64,000 nucleotides of DNA from Euglena gracilis (lineage: Eukaryota > Euglenida > Euglenophyceae > Euglenales): the NCBI GenBank assembly GCA_039621445.1, contig CP154956.1, forward strand, positions 20,549,295-20,613,294. Reading direction: 5' to 3'. Both the position numbers and the translations under genes were made by a program. The notes beneath the pieces are model-generated. The model had not been told where the DNA came from and ran no database searches. It saw only the letters and a list, made by a program, of their open reading frames with translations. This document shows, piece after piece, positions 11,577 through 24,693 of this stretch; position 1 is the first letter of the stretch, and the number at the start of each line of letters is the position of its first letter.

Positions 11577-14500
11577 CTAAAAACGAGCGCTCCGCCCCGG
11601 GTAGAGGTCGGCGATCCTTTACCTAACTGTTGCGAAGGGCGGCGGGCGGACAGGCGCAATTTTGCCCACGGCGGGCGTCAGTACAAGGCAGCAATTACCG
11701 CCCGGGAGGCACAAAATAGCACTTTGGCAACGGACGCCCCCCAAAAACGTAAATTTTTGTCAGTCTCCGCGGAAATCAGCCGCGGCGGCGCTCTAAAAAC
11801 GAGCGCTCCGTCCCGGGTAGAGGTCGGCGATCCTTTACCTAACTGTTGCGAATGGCGGCGGGCGGACAGGCGCAATTTTGCCCGCGGCGGGCGTGCGTAA
11901 AAGGCAGCAATTACCGCCCGGGAGGCGCGAAATAGCACTTTGGCAACGGACGACCCCCAAAACGTCATTTTTCGGTCATTTTCGGCCGAAATCGGCCGCG
12001 CTGGCGCTCTAAAAACGAGCGCTCCGCCCCGGGTGGAGGTCGGCGATCCTTTACCTAACTGTTGCGAAGGGAGGCGGGCGGACAGGCGCAATTTTGCCCG
12101 CGGCGGGCGTGCGTAAAAGGCAGCAATTACCGCCCGGGAGGCGCAAAATAGCACTTTGGCAACGGTCGCCGGTCAATTTCGGCCGAAGTCGGCCGCGCTG
12201 GCGCTCTCAAAACGAGCGCTCCGCCCCGGGTAGAGGTCGGCGATCCTTTACCTAACTGTGGTGAATGGCTGCAGGCGGACAGGCGCAATTTTGCTTGCGG
12301 CGGGCGTGCGTAAAAGGCAGCAATTACCGCCCGGGAGGCGCAAAATAGCACTTTGGCAACGGACGACCCCCAAAACGTCATTTCTCGGTTATTTTCGGCC
12401 GAAATCGGCCGCGCTGGTGTTCTAAAAAACGAGCGCTCAGCCCCGGGTAGAGGTCGGCGATCCTTTACCTAACTGTTGCGAAGGGCGGCGGGCGGACAGG
12501 CGCAATTTTGCCCGCGGCGGGCGTGCGTAAAAGGCAGCAATTACCGCCCGGGAGGCGCAAAATAGCACTTTGGCAACGGACGCCCCCCAAAACGTAAATT
12601 TTCGTCAGTCTCCGCGGAAATCAGCCGCGGCGGCGCTCTGAAAACGAGCGCTCCGCCCCGGGTAGAGGTCGGCGATCCTTTACCTAACTGTGGTGAATGG
12701 CTGCAGGCGGACAGGCGCAATTTTGCTTGCGGCGGGCGTGCGTAAAAGGCAGCAATTACCGCCCGGGAGGCGCAAAATAGCACTTTGGCAACGGACGACC
12801 CCCAAAACGTCATTTCTCGGTTATTTTCGGCCGAAATCGGCCGCGCTGGTGTTCTAAAAAACGAGCGCTCAGCCCCGGGTAGAGGTCGGCGATCCTTTAC
12901 CTAACTGTTGCGAAGGGCGGCGCGCGGACAGGCGCAATTTTGCTTGCGGGGCCGCGTATAAAAGGCAGCAAGCAAAGCAGCAGCAGCAATTACCGCCCGG
13001 GAGGCGCAAAATAGCACTTTGGCAACGGACGACCCCCAAAACGTCATTTTTCGGTCATTTTCGGCCGAAATCGGCCGCGCTGGCGCTCTAAAAAAGAGCG
13101 CTCCGCCCCGGGTAGAGGTCGGCGATCCTTTACCTAACTGTTGTGAATGGCGGCGGGCGGACAGGCGCAATTTTGCTTGCGGCGGGCGTGCGTAAAAGGC
13201 AGCGATTACCGCCCGGGAGGCGCAAAATAGCACTTTGGCAACGGACGACCCCCAAAACGTCATTTTTCGGTCATTTTCGGCGGAAATCGGCCGCGCCGGC
13301 GCTCTAAAAACGAGCGCTCCGCCCCGGGTAGAGGTCGGCGATCCTTTACCTGACAGTTGCGAAGGGCGGCGGGCGGACAGGCGCAATTTTGCCCACGGCG
13401 GGCGTGCGAAAAAGGCAGCAATTACCGCCCGGGAGGCGCAAAATAGCACTTTGGCAACGGACGCCGCCCAAAACGTAAATTTTCGTCAGTCTCCGCAGCA
13501 ATCAGCCGCGGCGGCGCTCTAAAAACGAGCGCTCCGCCCCGGGTAGAGGTCGGCGATCCTTTACCTAACTGTTGCGAAGGGCGGCGGGCGGACAGGCGCA
13601 ATTTTGCCCACGGCGGGCGTCAGTACAAGGCAGCAATTACCGCCCGGGAGGCACAAAATAGCACTTTGGCAACGGACGCCCCCCAAAAACGTAAATTTTT
13701 GTCAGTCTCCGCGGAAATCAGCCGCGGCGGCGCTCTAAAAACGAGCGCTCCGTCCCGGGTAGAGGTCGGCGATCCTTTACCTAACTGTTGCGAATGGCGG
13801 CGGGCGGACAGGCGCAATTTTGCCCGCGGCGGGCGTGCGTAAAAGGCAGCAATTACCGCCCGGGAGGCGCGAAATAGCACTTTGGCAACGGACGACCCCC
13901 AAAACGTCATTTTTCGGTCATTTTCGGCCGAAATCGGCCGCGCTGGCGCTCTAAAAACGAGCGCTCCGCCCCGGGTGGAGGTCGGCGATCCTTTACCTAA
14001 CTGTTGCGAAGGGAGGCGGGCGGACAGGCGCAATTTTGCCCGCGGCGGGCGTGCGTAAAAGGCAGCAATTACCGCCCGGGAGGCGCAAAATAGCACTTTG
14101 GCAACGGTCGCCGGTCAATTTCGGCCGAAGTCGGCCGCGCTGGCGCTCTCAAAACGAGCGCTCCGCCCCGGGTAGAGGTCGCGATCCTTTACCTAACTGT
14201 GGTGAATGGCTGCAGGCGGACAGGCGCAATTTTGCTTGCGGCGGGCGTGCGTAAAAGGCAGCAATTACCGCCCGGGAGGCTCAAAATAGCACTTTGGCAA
14301 CGGACGACCCCCAAAACGTCATTTCTCGGTTATTTTCGGCCGAAATCGGCCGCGCTGGTGTTCTAAAAAACGAGCGCTCAGCCCCGGGTAGAGGTCGGCG
14401 ATCCTTTACCTAACTGTTGCGAAGGGCGGCGGGCAGACAGGCGCAATTTTGCCCGCGGCGGGCGTGCGTAAAAGGCAGCAATTACCGCCCGGGAGGCGCA

Positions 14501-15846
14501 AAATAGCACTTTGGCAACGGACGCCCCCCAAAACGTAAATTTTCGTCAGTCTCCGCGGAAATCAGCCGCGGCGGCGCTCTGAAAACGAGCGCTCCGCCCC
14601 GGGTAGAGGTCGGCGATCCTTTACCTAACTGTTGCGAAGGGCGGCGGGCGGACAGGCGCAATTTTGCCCACGGCGGGCGTGCGTAAAAGGCAGCAACTAC
14701 CGCCCGGGAGGCGCAAAATAGCACTTTGGCAACAGACGCCTCCCAAAACGTCATTTTTCGGTCATTCTCGGCCGAAATCGGCCGCGCTGGCGCTCTTAAA
14801 ACGAGTGCTCTGCCCCGGGTGGAGGGCGATCCTTTACCTAACTGTTGCGAAGGGAGGCGGGCGGACAGGCGCAATTTTGCCCGCGGCGGGCGTACGTAAA
14901 AGGCAGCAATTACCGCCCGGGAGGCGCAAAACTGCACTTTGGCAACGGACGCCCCCCAAAACGTCATTTTTCGGTCATTTTCGGCCGAAATCGGCCGCGG
15001 CGGCGCTCTAAAAACGAGCGCTCCGCCCCGGGTAGAGGTCGGCGATCCTTTACCTAACTGTTGCGAAGGGCGGCGGGCGGACAGGCGCAATTTTGCCCGC
15101 GGCGGGCGTGCGTAAAAGGCAGCAATTACCGCCCGGGAGGCGCAAAATAGCACTTTGGCAACGGACGCCCCCCAAAACGTCATTTTTCGGTCATTTTCGG
15201 CCGAAATCGGCCGCGCTGGCGCTCTAAAAACGAGCGCTCCGCCCCGGGTAGAGGTCGGCGATCCTTTACCTAACTGTTGCGAAGGGCGGCGGGCGGACAG
15301 GCGCAATTTTTCCCGCGGAGGGCGTGCGTAAAAGGCAGCAATTACCGCCCGGGAGGCGCAAAATAGCACTTTGGCAACGGACGCCCCCCAAAACGTAAAT
15401 TTTCGTCAGTCTCCGCGGAAATCGGCCGCGCTGGCGCTCTATAAACGAGCGCTCCGCCCCGGGTGGAGGTCGGCGATCATTTACCTAACTGTTGCGAAGG
15501 GCGGCGGGCGGACAGGCGCAATTTTGCCCGCGGCGGGCGTGCGTAAAAGGCAGCAATTACCGCCCGGGAGGCGCAAAATAGCACTTTGGCAACGGACGCC
15601 CCCCAAAACGTAAATTTTCGTCAGTCTCCGCGGAAATCGGCCGCGCCGGCGCTCTAAAAACGAGCGCTCTGCCCCGGGTGGAGGTCGGCGATCCTTTACC
15701 TAACTGTTGCGAAGGGCGGCGGGCGGACAGGCGCAATTTGACACACGGCGGGCGTGCGTAAAAGGCAGCAATTACCGCCCGGGAGGCGCAAAATAGCACT
15801 TTGGCAACGGAGCGCCCCCCCAAAACGTCATTTTTCGGTCATTTTC
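11577..15846. repeat. 216-bp tandem satellite, about 20 units, copy A only
   Basis: Units start at CTAAAAACGAGCGCTCCG (11,577, 11,793, 12,009, ...) and are 216 bp, with occasional 197-bp and 234-bp variants. Every unit has a constant part (TACCTAACTGTTGCGAAGG, then a GC-rich stretch) and one of two alternative tails: CGTCATTTTTCGGTCATT or CGTAAATTTTCGTCAGTC. A block of about five units at 11,577-12,640 recurs almost unchanged 1,942 bp later at 13,519-14,580, which is a higher-order repeat. Because 216 is a multiple of three and the sequence is GC-rich, long open frames run across it (up to 295 codons at 14,482-15,369, minus strand). I regard them as by-products. Copy B has no array at this site. 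Confidence 0.95.
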
Positions 15847-15941
15847 GGCAATTTTAAGGAAAAGTGGCTTTCTTGGGTGATTTTTTTCTTTGGAGAAAAG
15901 CCAGTCACAGCAGCGGGGGGTGGCCGAAATGCAAACCAAGC
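15847..15941. other. Micro-inversion next to the satellite, copy A orientation
   Basis: The 95-bp segment borders the right end of the satellite and is reverse-complemented in copy B at about 60,721-60,816. Satellite gain or loss and inversion therefore share one breakpoint region. Confidence 0.78.
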
Positions 15942-16661
15942 AAAATGTTTGAAATTTTGGGGAGGACGGAAGTATTGGCGAGTGGTGACCCCCTCCACAA
16001 AGATCCGGGTGTTAACGTTGTCTGTTGCTGGAAACTTCCAGGCGTTTATTTGGGGATTTTTTTTGTATTTTGTTTTCCTGGCCGGTCTGGGCCCCAGGAG
16101 TCATCCTTTTGGGCTTCCAAAAACACCAAAAATATTTCTTTAGAGCTTCGTGCCATGTATAAAACAGTCATTGATATTTCATATCATTTTTTTTGTCCTC
16201 AAAATCCCAAAGTCACAGTTTTGAAAGTTCTCATACCTAAAAATGGAAATTCCAGCAATGCTTCAAGGAATATTTTGCACCATCCCCGGCTTTGACCCGC
16301 CAACCCCCCCCCACCTCCAACTGGGTTGGTGATGAATGGCACTGTTTACCATAACCACTGTCCTGTTTCCGGGAAAAATTGTTCAGGCATTACAACTGTA
16401 TTTTTGTCTTTCAGGCTTTATGTTTGACCGTCACCCCCCCCCCTTCCACTCTGCCATGTGTTCGTTCAGAGGTGATTATTTGGTCAAACAAATCGCTTTT
16501 CAAATTATCTTCCAGAAAAATCGTGTCCTTTTTGAAAATGTCGGTCACGCCAAATGTACTGGGCACTGGGCTATCTCTTGAGAGTAAGAGCGAAGCTTAC
16601 CCTGATCCACTATCCAACAGGGCCGAGGGCACGAGTTGTGTTCGATCAACTGGAGGGGGGT
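15942..16661. other. End of copy A, no gene seen
   Basis: Collinear with 60,817-61,521. It ends in a G-run followed by the Ns. No exon is supported. Confidence 0.5.
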
Positions 16662-16674
16662 NNNNNNNNNNNNN
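16662..16674. other. Assembly gap (13 Ns)
   Basis: Thirteen N bases directly follow a run of Gs ending copy A. On the other side an exon begins at once, so the gap truncates the Naf1-like gene and separates copy A from single-copy DNA. The true size and the correctness of the join are unknown. Confidence 0.99.
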
Positions 16675-16813
16675 CCGAACAGCTCGCCGACCCGCCCCAG
16701 CACGAGGCGCTCCGCGGTGCACAGCACGGAGCCCTCGTTGAGCAGGCTGGCCCCCTCCGCGGCCTGCATCACCACCATGTCCCGGATGATGGCCGCCGCC
16801 GCCCATCCCGGCC
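16675..16813 (-). CDS. Gar1/Naf1-domain exon, truncated by the gap
   Basis: Minus-strand reading contains IIRDMVVMQAAEG, then LLNEGSVLCTAERLVLGRVG and ELFG at the gap. This follows the pattern of the Naf1 core: an IIxxxVVI-type strand, NE(G)SVLC, an acidic-Arg turn, VLGxVxExFG. Naf1 is the H/ACA snoRNP assembly factor that holds Cbf5/dyskerin before Gar1 replaces it, in the nucleus. The downstream half, including the usual GPV and YxVR segments, would lie beyond the gap. The 5' edge is uncertain because a C-run lies where the acceptor should be. Gar1 itself is the main alternative, but the longer lead strand favours Naf1. Confidence 0.55.
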
Positions 16814-17248
16814 ACGACCCCCCAGGGGGGGGGGGGCGGGGGCCGGCCAGGGAGGGGCTCAGGGGGCAAGTTCTTGTCTGTAGTTGCCCGTTTTGTCCAT
16901 ATTTCCAAAAACACTTATATGGGCTGGGCAAACCATCCCATGGATGTTGAAGCACAACAGGGGGAAACGGGTTGAGAGTAAAGCAACCTCTGAATGTCTG
17001 ACTTCCAAACACTACAATCAAAAAAAATATCAGATTTTAATTTGGGGGTTTCAGGTTTATCCGTAGTTATTTGTAGTTATCCGTCGTTATGGGGAGCACC
17101 CTGCTGAGGCGCAAATATTGCCGTAATTGTGAAAATTCGTCCATTGGGCCAATTGTGGGTGTGATGTGACCGACCTCCCCCAGTCAGGAGGGGGCTGAAA
17201 ATGATTGTCTTTAAATGGAAGGTTCCAGGGATTGGTGTGCATCTTGAA

Positions 17249-17682
17249 CACACATCTCTTTAAGGACCCTGGGGGGTTGCTGGGCTAGGGCTAGAAATTT
17301 GGGCTGGCTACCCCCCCCCCACTGGGCCCCCAGGGGGTGGAATCCGACTGGACCTGAGCCAGGCCGGGCTAGGCCGAAATCTGGCAATTGCCTAAGAAAT
17401 GACCTGCAAAACACAAGAATGTGGTTTTGAAAAAAATTGCCATCTGACAACCCCCCAATGTCCAAAACACCCCCAAAACACCATTTTTGGCCATTTTCGA
17501 ACACCTTTTTTTCAAAATTTTTGGTGCTTGTGCCGAAAATTTTGGGGCTGGACCCTCCAAAAAACCGGCTGGCTTGCAGGGCCAGCAGCAGCCCCCCCCT
17601 TGGGGGGTGCTGCTGCAGCTGGGCTGAGCCAAAATCGGGGCTCGCTGCCCGGGGGGTCTGCAAAACTTTAAAGAGATGTATG
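17249..17682. mobile_element. Inverted-repeat element with TTTAA ends
   Basis: The left end CACACATCTCTTTAAGG matches the reverse complement of the right end with two mismatches (CATACATCTCTTTAAAG). The interior is C/G-run rich, like the elements at 467-1,192 and 28,320-28,576. No clear target duplication and no coding sequence. Confidence 0.65.
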
Positions 17683-18086
17683 ACCCTGACACAAATAACT
17701 ACGGATCGCACAGAGGACAAAAAATAATTCAGTTACTCCGAACAAAAAAAAATGCGGAGGGTTGGGTTACCCACACAAAGCACGATCCCACACCGCTGCA
17801 GTGAAAGAAATATCTCATGGAAACCAGGTAAGGCCCTCCCGCCGTCAAAACAAACACATTTCCAGGCCGAAAAAAGGTCAGAAAAGGTCAGCCGAGATGC
17901 CATCCGAATCACTGCTGCACGTATTGCGCAAAAAAAATATCCATCCAGAAAAATGAAGCAAAGTATCAGTCAATCAATCAGTTATTAGAGAATACAGCCT
18001 CCTTGCATCCAACCAACCCTTGGGGGCGATGGCCAACCATTTTTCAAGTGTCCCCGGAAAAAAACCTGGAAGGCCAATCTGACAAC

Positions 18087-19811
<1,725 letters not shown>

Positions 19812-19981
19812 CTGAGTGTGGCTGATGACCCCCCCCCAACCCTGATTTTTCGGGGCCACAACGTCCTGTGAAGCCTCATTAGAAACAATAAAAACCTGGA
19901 ACGATGCACCGGTTTTGTTTTTGGAACCCGCAAAATCATCACTTTTTGGGGCCTGTTGTCCACAAAGATCTAAAAAAATAA

Positions 19982-20092
19982 TTATTATTAGTTTTATCAT
20001 TATTATTATTATTATTTTGTTCATTATCATTGTTCATTATCATTATTATTATTATTAGTATTATCATTATTATCATTATTATTTTGTGTTTT
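19982..20092. repeat. ATT/ATC trinucleotide-rich AT microsatellite
   Basis: Degenerate repeats of ATT and TATC, including several ATTATTATT runs, next to other AT-rich sequence. Confidence 0.9.
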
Positions 20093-20814
20093 TTTTTGGG
20101 AACATGCTGATTCTGGATATATGCGAAATCTTTCTTCGTCCGAAAGTATTTCCTATCGGAAATTGGGAAAATAAAACCTATAAAAAAAGCCAAAAACTTG
20201 CAAATTTTGCCAAAATTTGTTAACGTTGGCAAATTTTGGCAAACTTGCAACAAAATAGCAAAAAAGAACCTGGGTGCCCTTGTGAAACGTTCGTCAAGTG
20301 GCTGGAACTCGTTTTATCTTGCATTTTCAGTTTCATGTGGAAAAATTGCAGACATTGAGGAAAGCTGTGGATCTGTCGATTCCCCCTCGCGTTCACACAC
20401 CCCCAGGTATCAAATTTTTTGCCAAAGATCCTTAAAAAATCCTAAAATATCCTTATCTAAAAAGGGACCCCCAAATAAAGCCAATCAGTTAATTCCCCCT
20501 GAAAGCGTTCATAAAAGAACCCAAAAATAGACTAAAAATGGAAAATAGAAAAAAAGGGGGAAAACAAATTAAAAAACAAAAAATATTTCACTGATTTATT
20601 AATATTATTTCCTTTTTATGGCAATGTACAACTAAAAAAACCCCAAATTTTGCGAATTGGATATTTATCACAACTTTTTTTTGGAAATTTTTTGGACTGT
20701 CTCAATTTGACGATGAAGAAAAGAAAAGGTCTCTTGTATCCTTGTTTTGGGCAAACTTGTGATAAACTTTCACGTTGCGGACTGTACCATCTTCTCAGAC
20801 ACCTTCATTGTTAG

Positions 20815-22851
20815 TTAGCCTAAAGAAACCATTTCCTCCAGTGGGAAGGTCCACACCACACCTCGCTTCAGGAAACTGGGCACATCCAGCTCCTTAACAG
20901 TGGACAGGGAGGACATGGAGGAGGCGGAGGAGGTCGGGGGACGGGGCCCTTTGGACGTAAACTTCGATCACCAGAGAGTGTTTGGGGCACCACAACCGCG
21001 GATACAGAAACACAGGCAAAAGATCACATTCTTTGGTGTTCATTGCAAATAAGAAAAAAATGAAATTATAACCCGAACCCTAACGAATCCCTAACTCTAT
21101 CCATAACACTCACCCTAACCCAATCCTAACCCAATCCCTGACCCGAACCCTAACCCTAACTCTATCCATAACCAATTCTGTGGGATATGTCAAAAGAGTG
21201 AATAAAAGCAGTTTCCTTGGCATTTGAATTTATACACTACCCACTCATGACCCCTCATCTCATGCCCTACTTCTTCCCCACGTGCCCAACTGCCAAACTG
21301 GAGTGGAAAGCTCCCTGGGTTTGTACGCTGGCAACGTATCTGCCAGGAATTCACTCGAAACAATGGCACAGGAGGTGGACACTGGAGGAAGAGGAGGTTT
21401 TCTTTCCATGTTTGGGGGAGGGCGGTTTCCATGCGGTGCCAGCCCCCTTCTGGGCCAAGGGACCCCAGGGCGACGAGGACAGCGAGGAGGACGAAGCGGA
21501 GGTGGAGGACGAGGCGGAGGAGTCGGACTCGTAGCCCGGCTGGGCCTCAGGCAGCCCTTCGCCAGCCGCCTCCGGGGGCTGGTCTCCCGGCAGCTCGCCC
21601 CAGTCGGGCTCGTCAGGGAGGCCGTCCAGGTCCATGTTGCTGCCGGGCACGACGTCCAGGGCTGTGGGTGCGGCGGCTGCGGTGGGAGAGGGCGGGTTCC
21701 TTGGAAAGCATACTGGTCCCTGGCATCTGGTCCCTGGTGGGGACCAGAGTAACCGGTTTGTCGTCACAGTGAAGAGCCCCCTGCCTAAAGTGGAGTTTGT
21801 GCCTGGCAGGCGCTTGGTGTCTGGCGTCGTAAACAAGGCAAGTCCCGCCAGGCTCCAGCCACCTCCACGTACACAGACAAAAAGGGCCAGAGGCGAAAAA
21901 CAGCGCCAGGACAGAAGAAGGGATAAAAAGCACCAAACAAACAGCCACAGTGCACACAGGGGGGGGGGTCACTTTCTCTCTGAATAAAGACCAGTCGCCA
22001 CTTTTCCACAAGCCAGTCAGTCTTCCGCGTGACCCTTTCCCTTACCGTTCAGGGCTGCTTTGGGAAAACACAAAAATACAAGGCAAAAAAATGTTGTAGG
22101 GAAATTTCCGATGCTTCGCACTGGCGTCGCACAATCAAACAAGCGTAATCCCATCAAAATAAGACCTGCCCCCCAAAAAGACCCCCCCCGCCGATTTTTA
22201 GCAAACATCTAAAAACCAGACCCCCCCCCACAATAAGACCACCCGTGGATCTAATGTATAGAATGTGAAAATATGTGAACAGTACGTGTAATTATACAAA
22301 TTATAACTATATGGTAGTATACTGCATTGCGCTGAAAATTGTGCATTCACTCTAAACTCAATACCTCAATTTCACACCAACACATCGTTCACACTTAACA
22401 CCCATCCACACCTTGCAGGATGCCCACCCCTGGCGCATCTGGCAGCAGGGGAACCAGGTGCTCGGCCATGGGGGCAGCGTCATCTGGAGAGGGGACGGAG
22501 GGCACCGGTTCGGGGAGCCCCAGCAGGGTGGGGGCTGCAGGGTCGGGCGCGACGGCCGTGGCCGCAGGGAGGGGGGCTGTTGTGTCGGAGGTCGTGGGCG
22601 GCGGTACTGTGGCGCGAAACGGAACAGGCGCCCTGCGTTGCTGACTACCTTGGGAGACTTACTTGGTAGGAATGTGGTATGCAAGTAGTTGGAAATGGAG
22701 CTGGGAACCGCAACGTGTTGGATACAATCGGGGGGGAAGGAAGGGTGAGACGGCGCACACCGTGGACCGGCGGTTGGAAGTCTGCATCGCCACACAGAAA
22801 GCGGATGACTGGCACCGAGGGTTGGGCTTCGCCCGCAAGAAGTTCGGTCCC
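20815..22851 (-). CDS. Pro/Ser-rich protein, 3' exons, with FtsZ-like C-terminal peptide
   Basis: Exons 22,851-22,796, 22,632-22,412, 21,676-21,381 and 20,961-20,815 join in phase. The first three encode a Pro/Ala/Thr-rich then acidic linker (DEPDWGELPGDQPPE) followed by a Ser cluster after GYESDS. The last exon reads through more Ser to KELDVPSFLKRG and ends at TAA. The peptide resembles the conserved C-terminal tip of FtsZ (D/E-I/V-P-x-F-L-K/R), which in plastid FtsZ binds ARC6. No FtsZ GTPase core is visible here, so this may be chance or a separate protein carrying such a tip. The acidic/Ser linker is also Naf1-like. If 21,676 is instead the last exon, the stop is at 21,351. The opposite strand at 20,331-21,052 gives a competing model. 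Confidence 0.42.
21062..21175. repeat. Degenerate telomere-like CCCTAA repeats
   Basis: Several CCCTAACCC and AACCCTAACG-type variants with intervening noise; a second small patch lies at 28,128-28,163. It resembles an interstitial or decayed TTAGGG-type telomeric tract. Confidence 0.6.
22100..22250. repeat. C-run repeat patch with AATAAGACC motifs
   Basis: The motif AATAAGACC(T/A) plus a C-run occurs twice, with GCAAACATCTAAAAACCAGA between. It resembles termini of the TTATAA/C-run elements but I cannot define both ends. Confidence 0.35.
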
Positions 22852-22959
22852 CTGAGAAATTGGCGAAGATGGACGGCTGGTGATGAGGAGACAGGAGGCG
22901 TGGGAAAGCATGAGAAGCCGTCGTTGACAGCACGTTGATCCGTTCCAGGTCGGAGTTCC

Positions 22960-24480
22960 ACTCAAAGGTTGCAGAAATTACTGGTCAACCCCCTCCCTCC
23001 CCCCCCCCCCCGACAGTCCCCCAACACGTTGACTGATTTTTTGGGTGATCGACTGACTGATTCCTTTCTGTCCGAACCCAACTGAAATTGAGGTTTGTGG
23101 GCGACCCCAAATGCACTGGCATCGTGAGAAAAGCGACACATTTCAATGCCCAGTTTCCCCAGCAATTGTGTTCAAATCACTATTTACCAGAACTAGAACC
23201 GGGTTTGCATCTCAGAGTATCCAATGCATTGTTGTTACGGTCAGACAGATGACCCCACCCCCAACAACCCGACGGGGTCATTGCCCCTGGCTGCCTGAAT
23301 AACTTGGCGGGGGGGGTTTGGCAAAAAAGCTGGTTCCGGTGACCTGGCACCCCCTTTTTAAGGCAAAAGTCGTCATCGGCACTGGAAGCAGTGCCCAAAT
23401 GACGGGAAGGGGTAAAATGATGGTTCAAGTAATTCGGCAGCCCGGCAGCCCAAGTTATTGGGGGGGGGGGGTATTTCAGGGGCCAGGGGCCAGTCGCCCC
23501 TTGGGTTTGGCTACTCCCACAATGAGGCTCAGGACATCTGGCACGCTGTAGCGTCACAACACCTCCAGCTCAGCAGGAGGCTCGTGGCAAGGTCTTGTCA
23601 AATCTGCAAATGAAAGACAATTGCACAATATGCCATACAATTATTGTTCTGGCACTCCCCCAAAAATACAGGATACATGACCAGGGGGTATTTTCAAAGG
23701 CTTTAAAAACGTTAACCTCCCCCCAAAAAAACTTGAAAATTTTATCCAAAATGCCCTAAGAACCTTCAGAAATCTTAAAATACCTTAAAAATACCTTTAA
23801 AAAATCACTTCAGGGAAATTTCAAAATTTTCGAAATTCCAGCTGAAAATGAAATTGCAAATCTTGGCAAAAACAAGCCAACTTCAAGGGGAAAATGGTTT
23901 CTAACATTGCTGGAACATTGCCTATTCAAAAACATGGGGTTTTCGACTTTTTTTTTGATTTTACACCCCGTTTGATGCCGGGATGGCCCTTGGACTTCCC
24001 TTGGAAAAAAAGACGCCTTAAAAATAAGAAATACCTTAAAACACCTTTAAAAAAAAACCCTCAAAAAAGCCTTAAAAAAAACAAAAAAAAGTAAAATTTA
24101 CGCCTCAAAATAACCCCTGTTCATGACTCAAACCTGAAAACCCGCCCCAAACAGAGATCCCATAAGACTGTACATTGGTTGAAACGGGGGAGGCTTCCCA
24201 CTATAAAGGATTTCAATGCATTCCGTGTTGCATTTGGTGTTCATTTGGGAAATGGAGAGCTGGGACGAGTTGGCCCGCTTGAGGGAGGTCGGCAGCCCCG
24301 GGGCAGTCCAAAAAAAAAAACTCCGTCTGGCCCCCCTTCAGATGAATAGACAGCAATTTAAAAAAAACCATTGAAGGGATTGATGGATGGGGGGGGGTCG
24401 GGGCTGGAAAAAGGATGCTGGCTGGCTGCCCCCCCCCAGAGGATGGGATCCCACCAGGTTAAATATCAATGACAGACTGC
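22960..24480. other. Intergenic or intronic stretch, no exon established
   Basis: Contains short G/C runs, an AT-rich part (23,600-24,120) and a CTGGAAAAAGGATGCTGGCT-type repeat near 24,400. Open stretches on the minus strand near 23,500 lack consistent splice sites. Confidence 0.4.
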
Positions 24481-24481
24481 A

Positions 24482-24622
<141 letters not shown>

Positions 24623-24693
24623 ACGGGCTTGTGCGCACAAACGTACGGCTCACGCACCCACCCACCCACCCTCGGCTGGGTGTGCCCACTGAC

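Noticed and set aside
14482-15369. 295-codon open frame with 72-residue repeats in the satellite
   Set aside because: Unit length divisible by three plus high GC explains it. Frames break at 197-bp and 234-bp units, and substitutions show no codon pattern.
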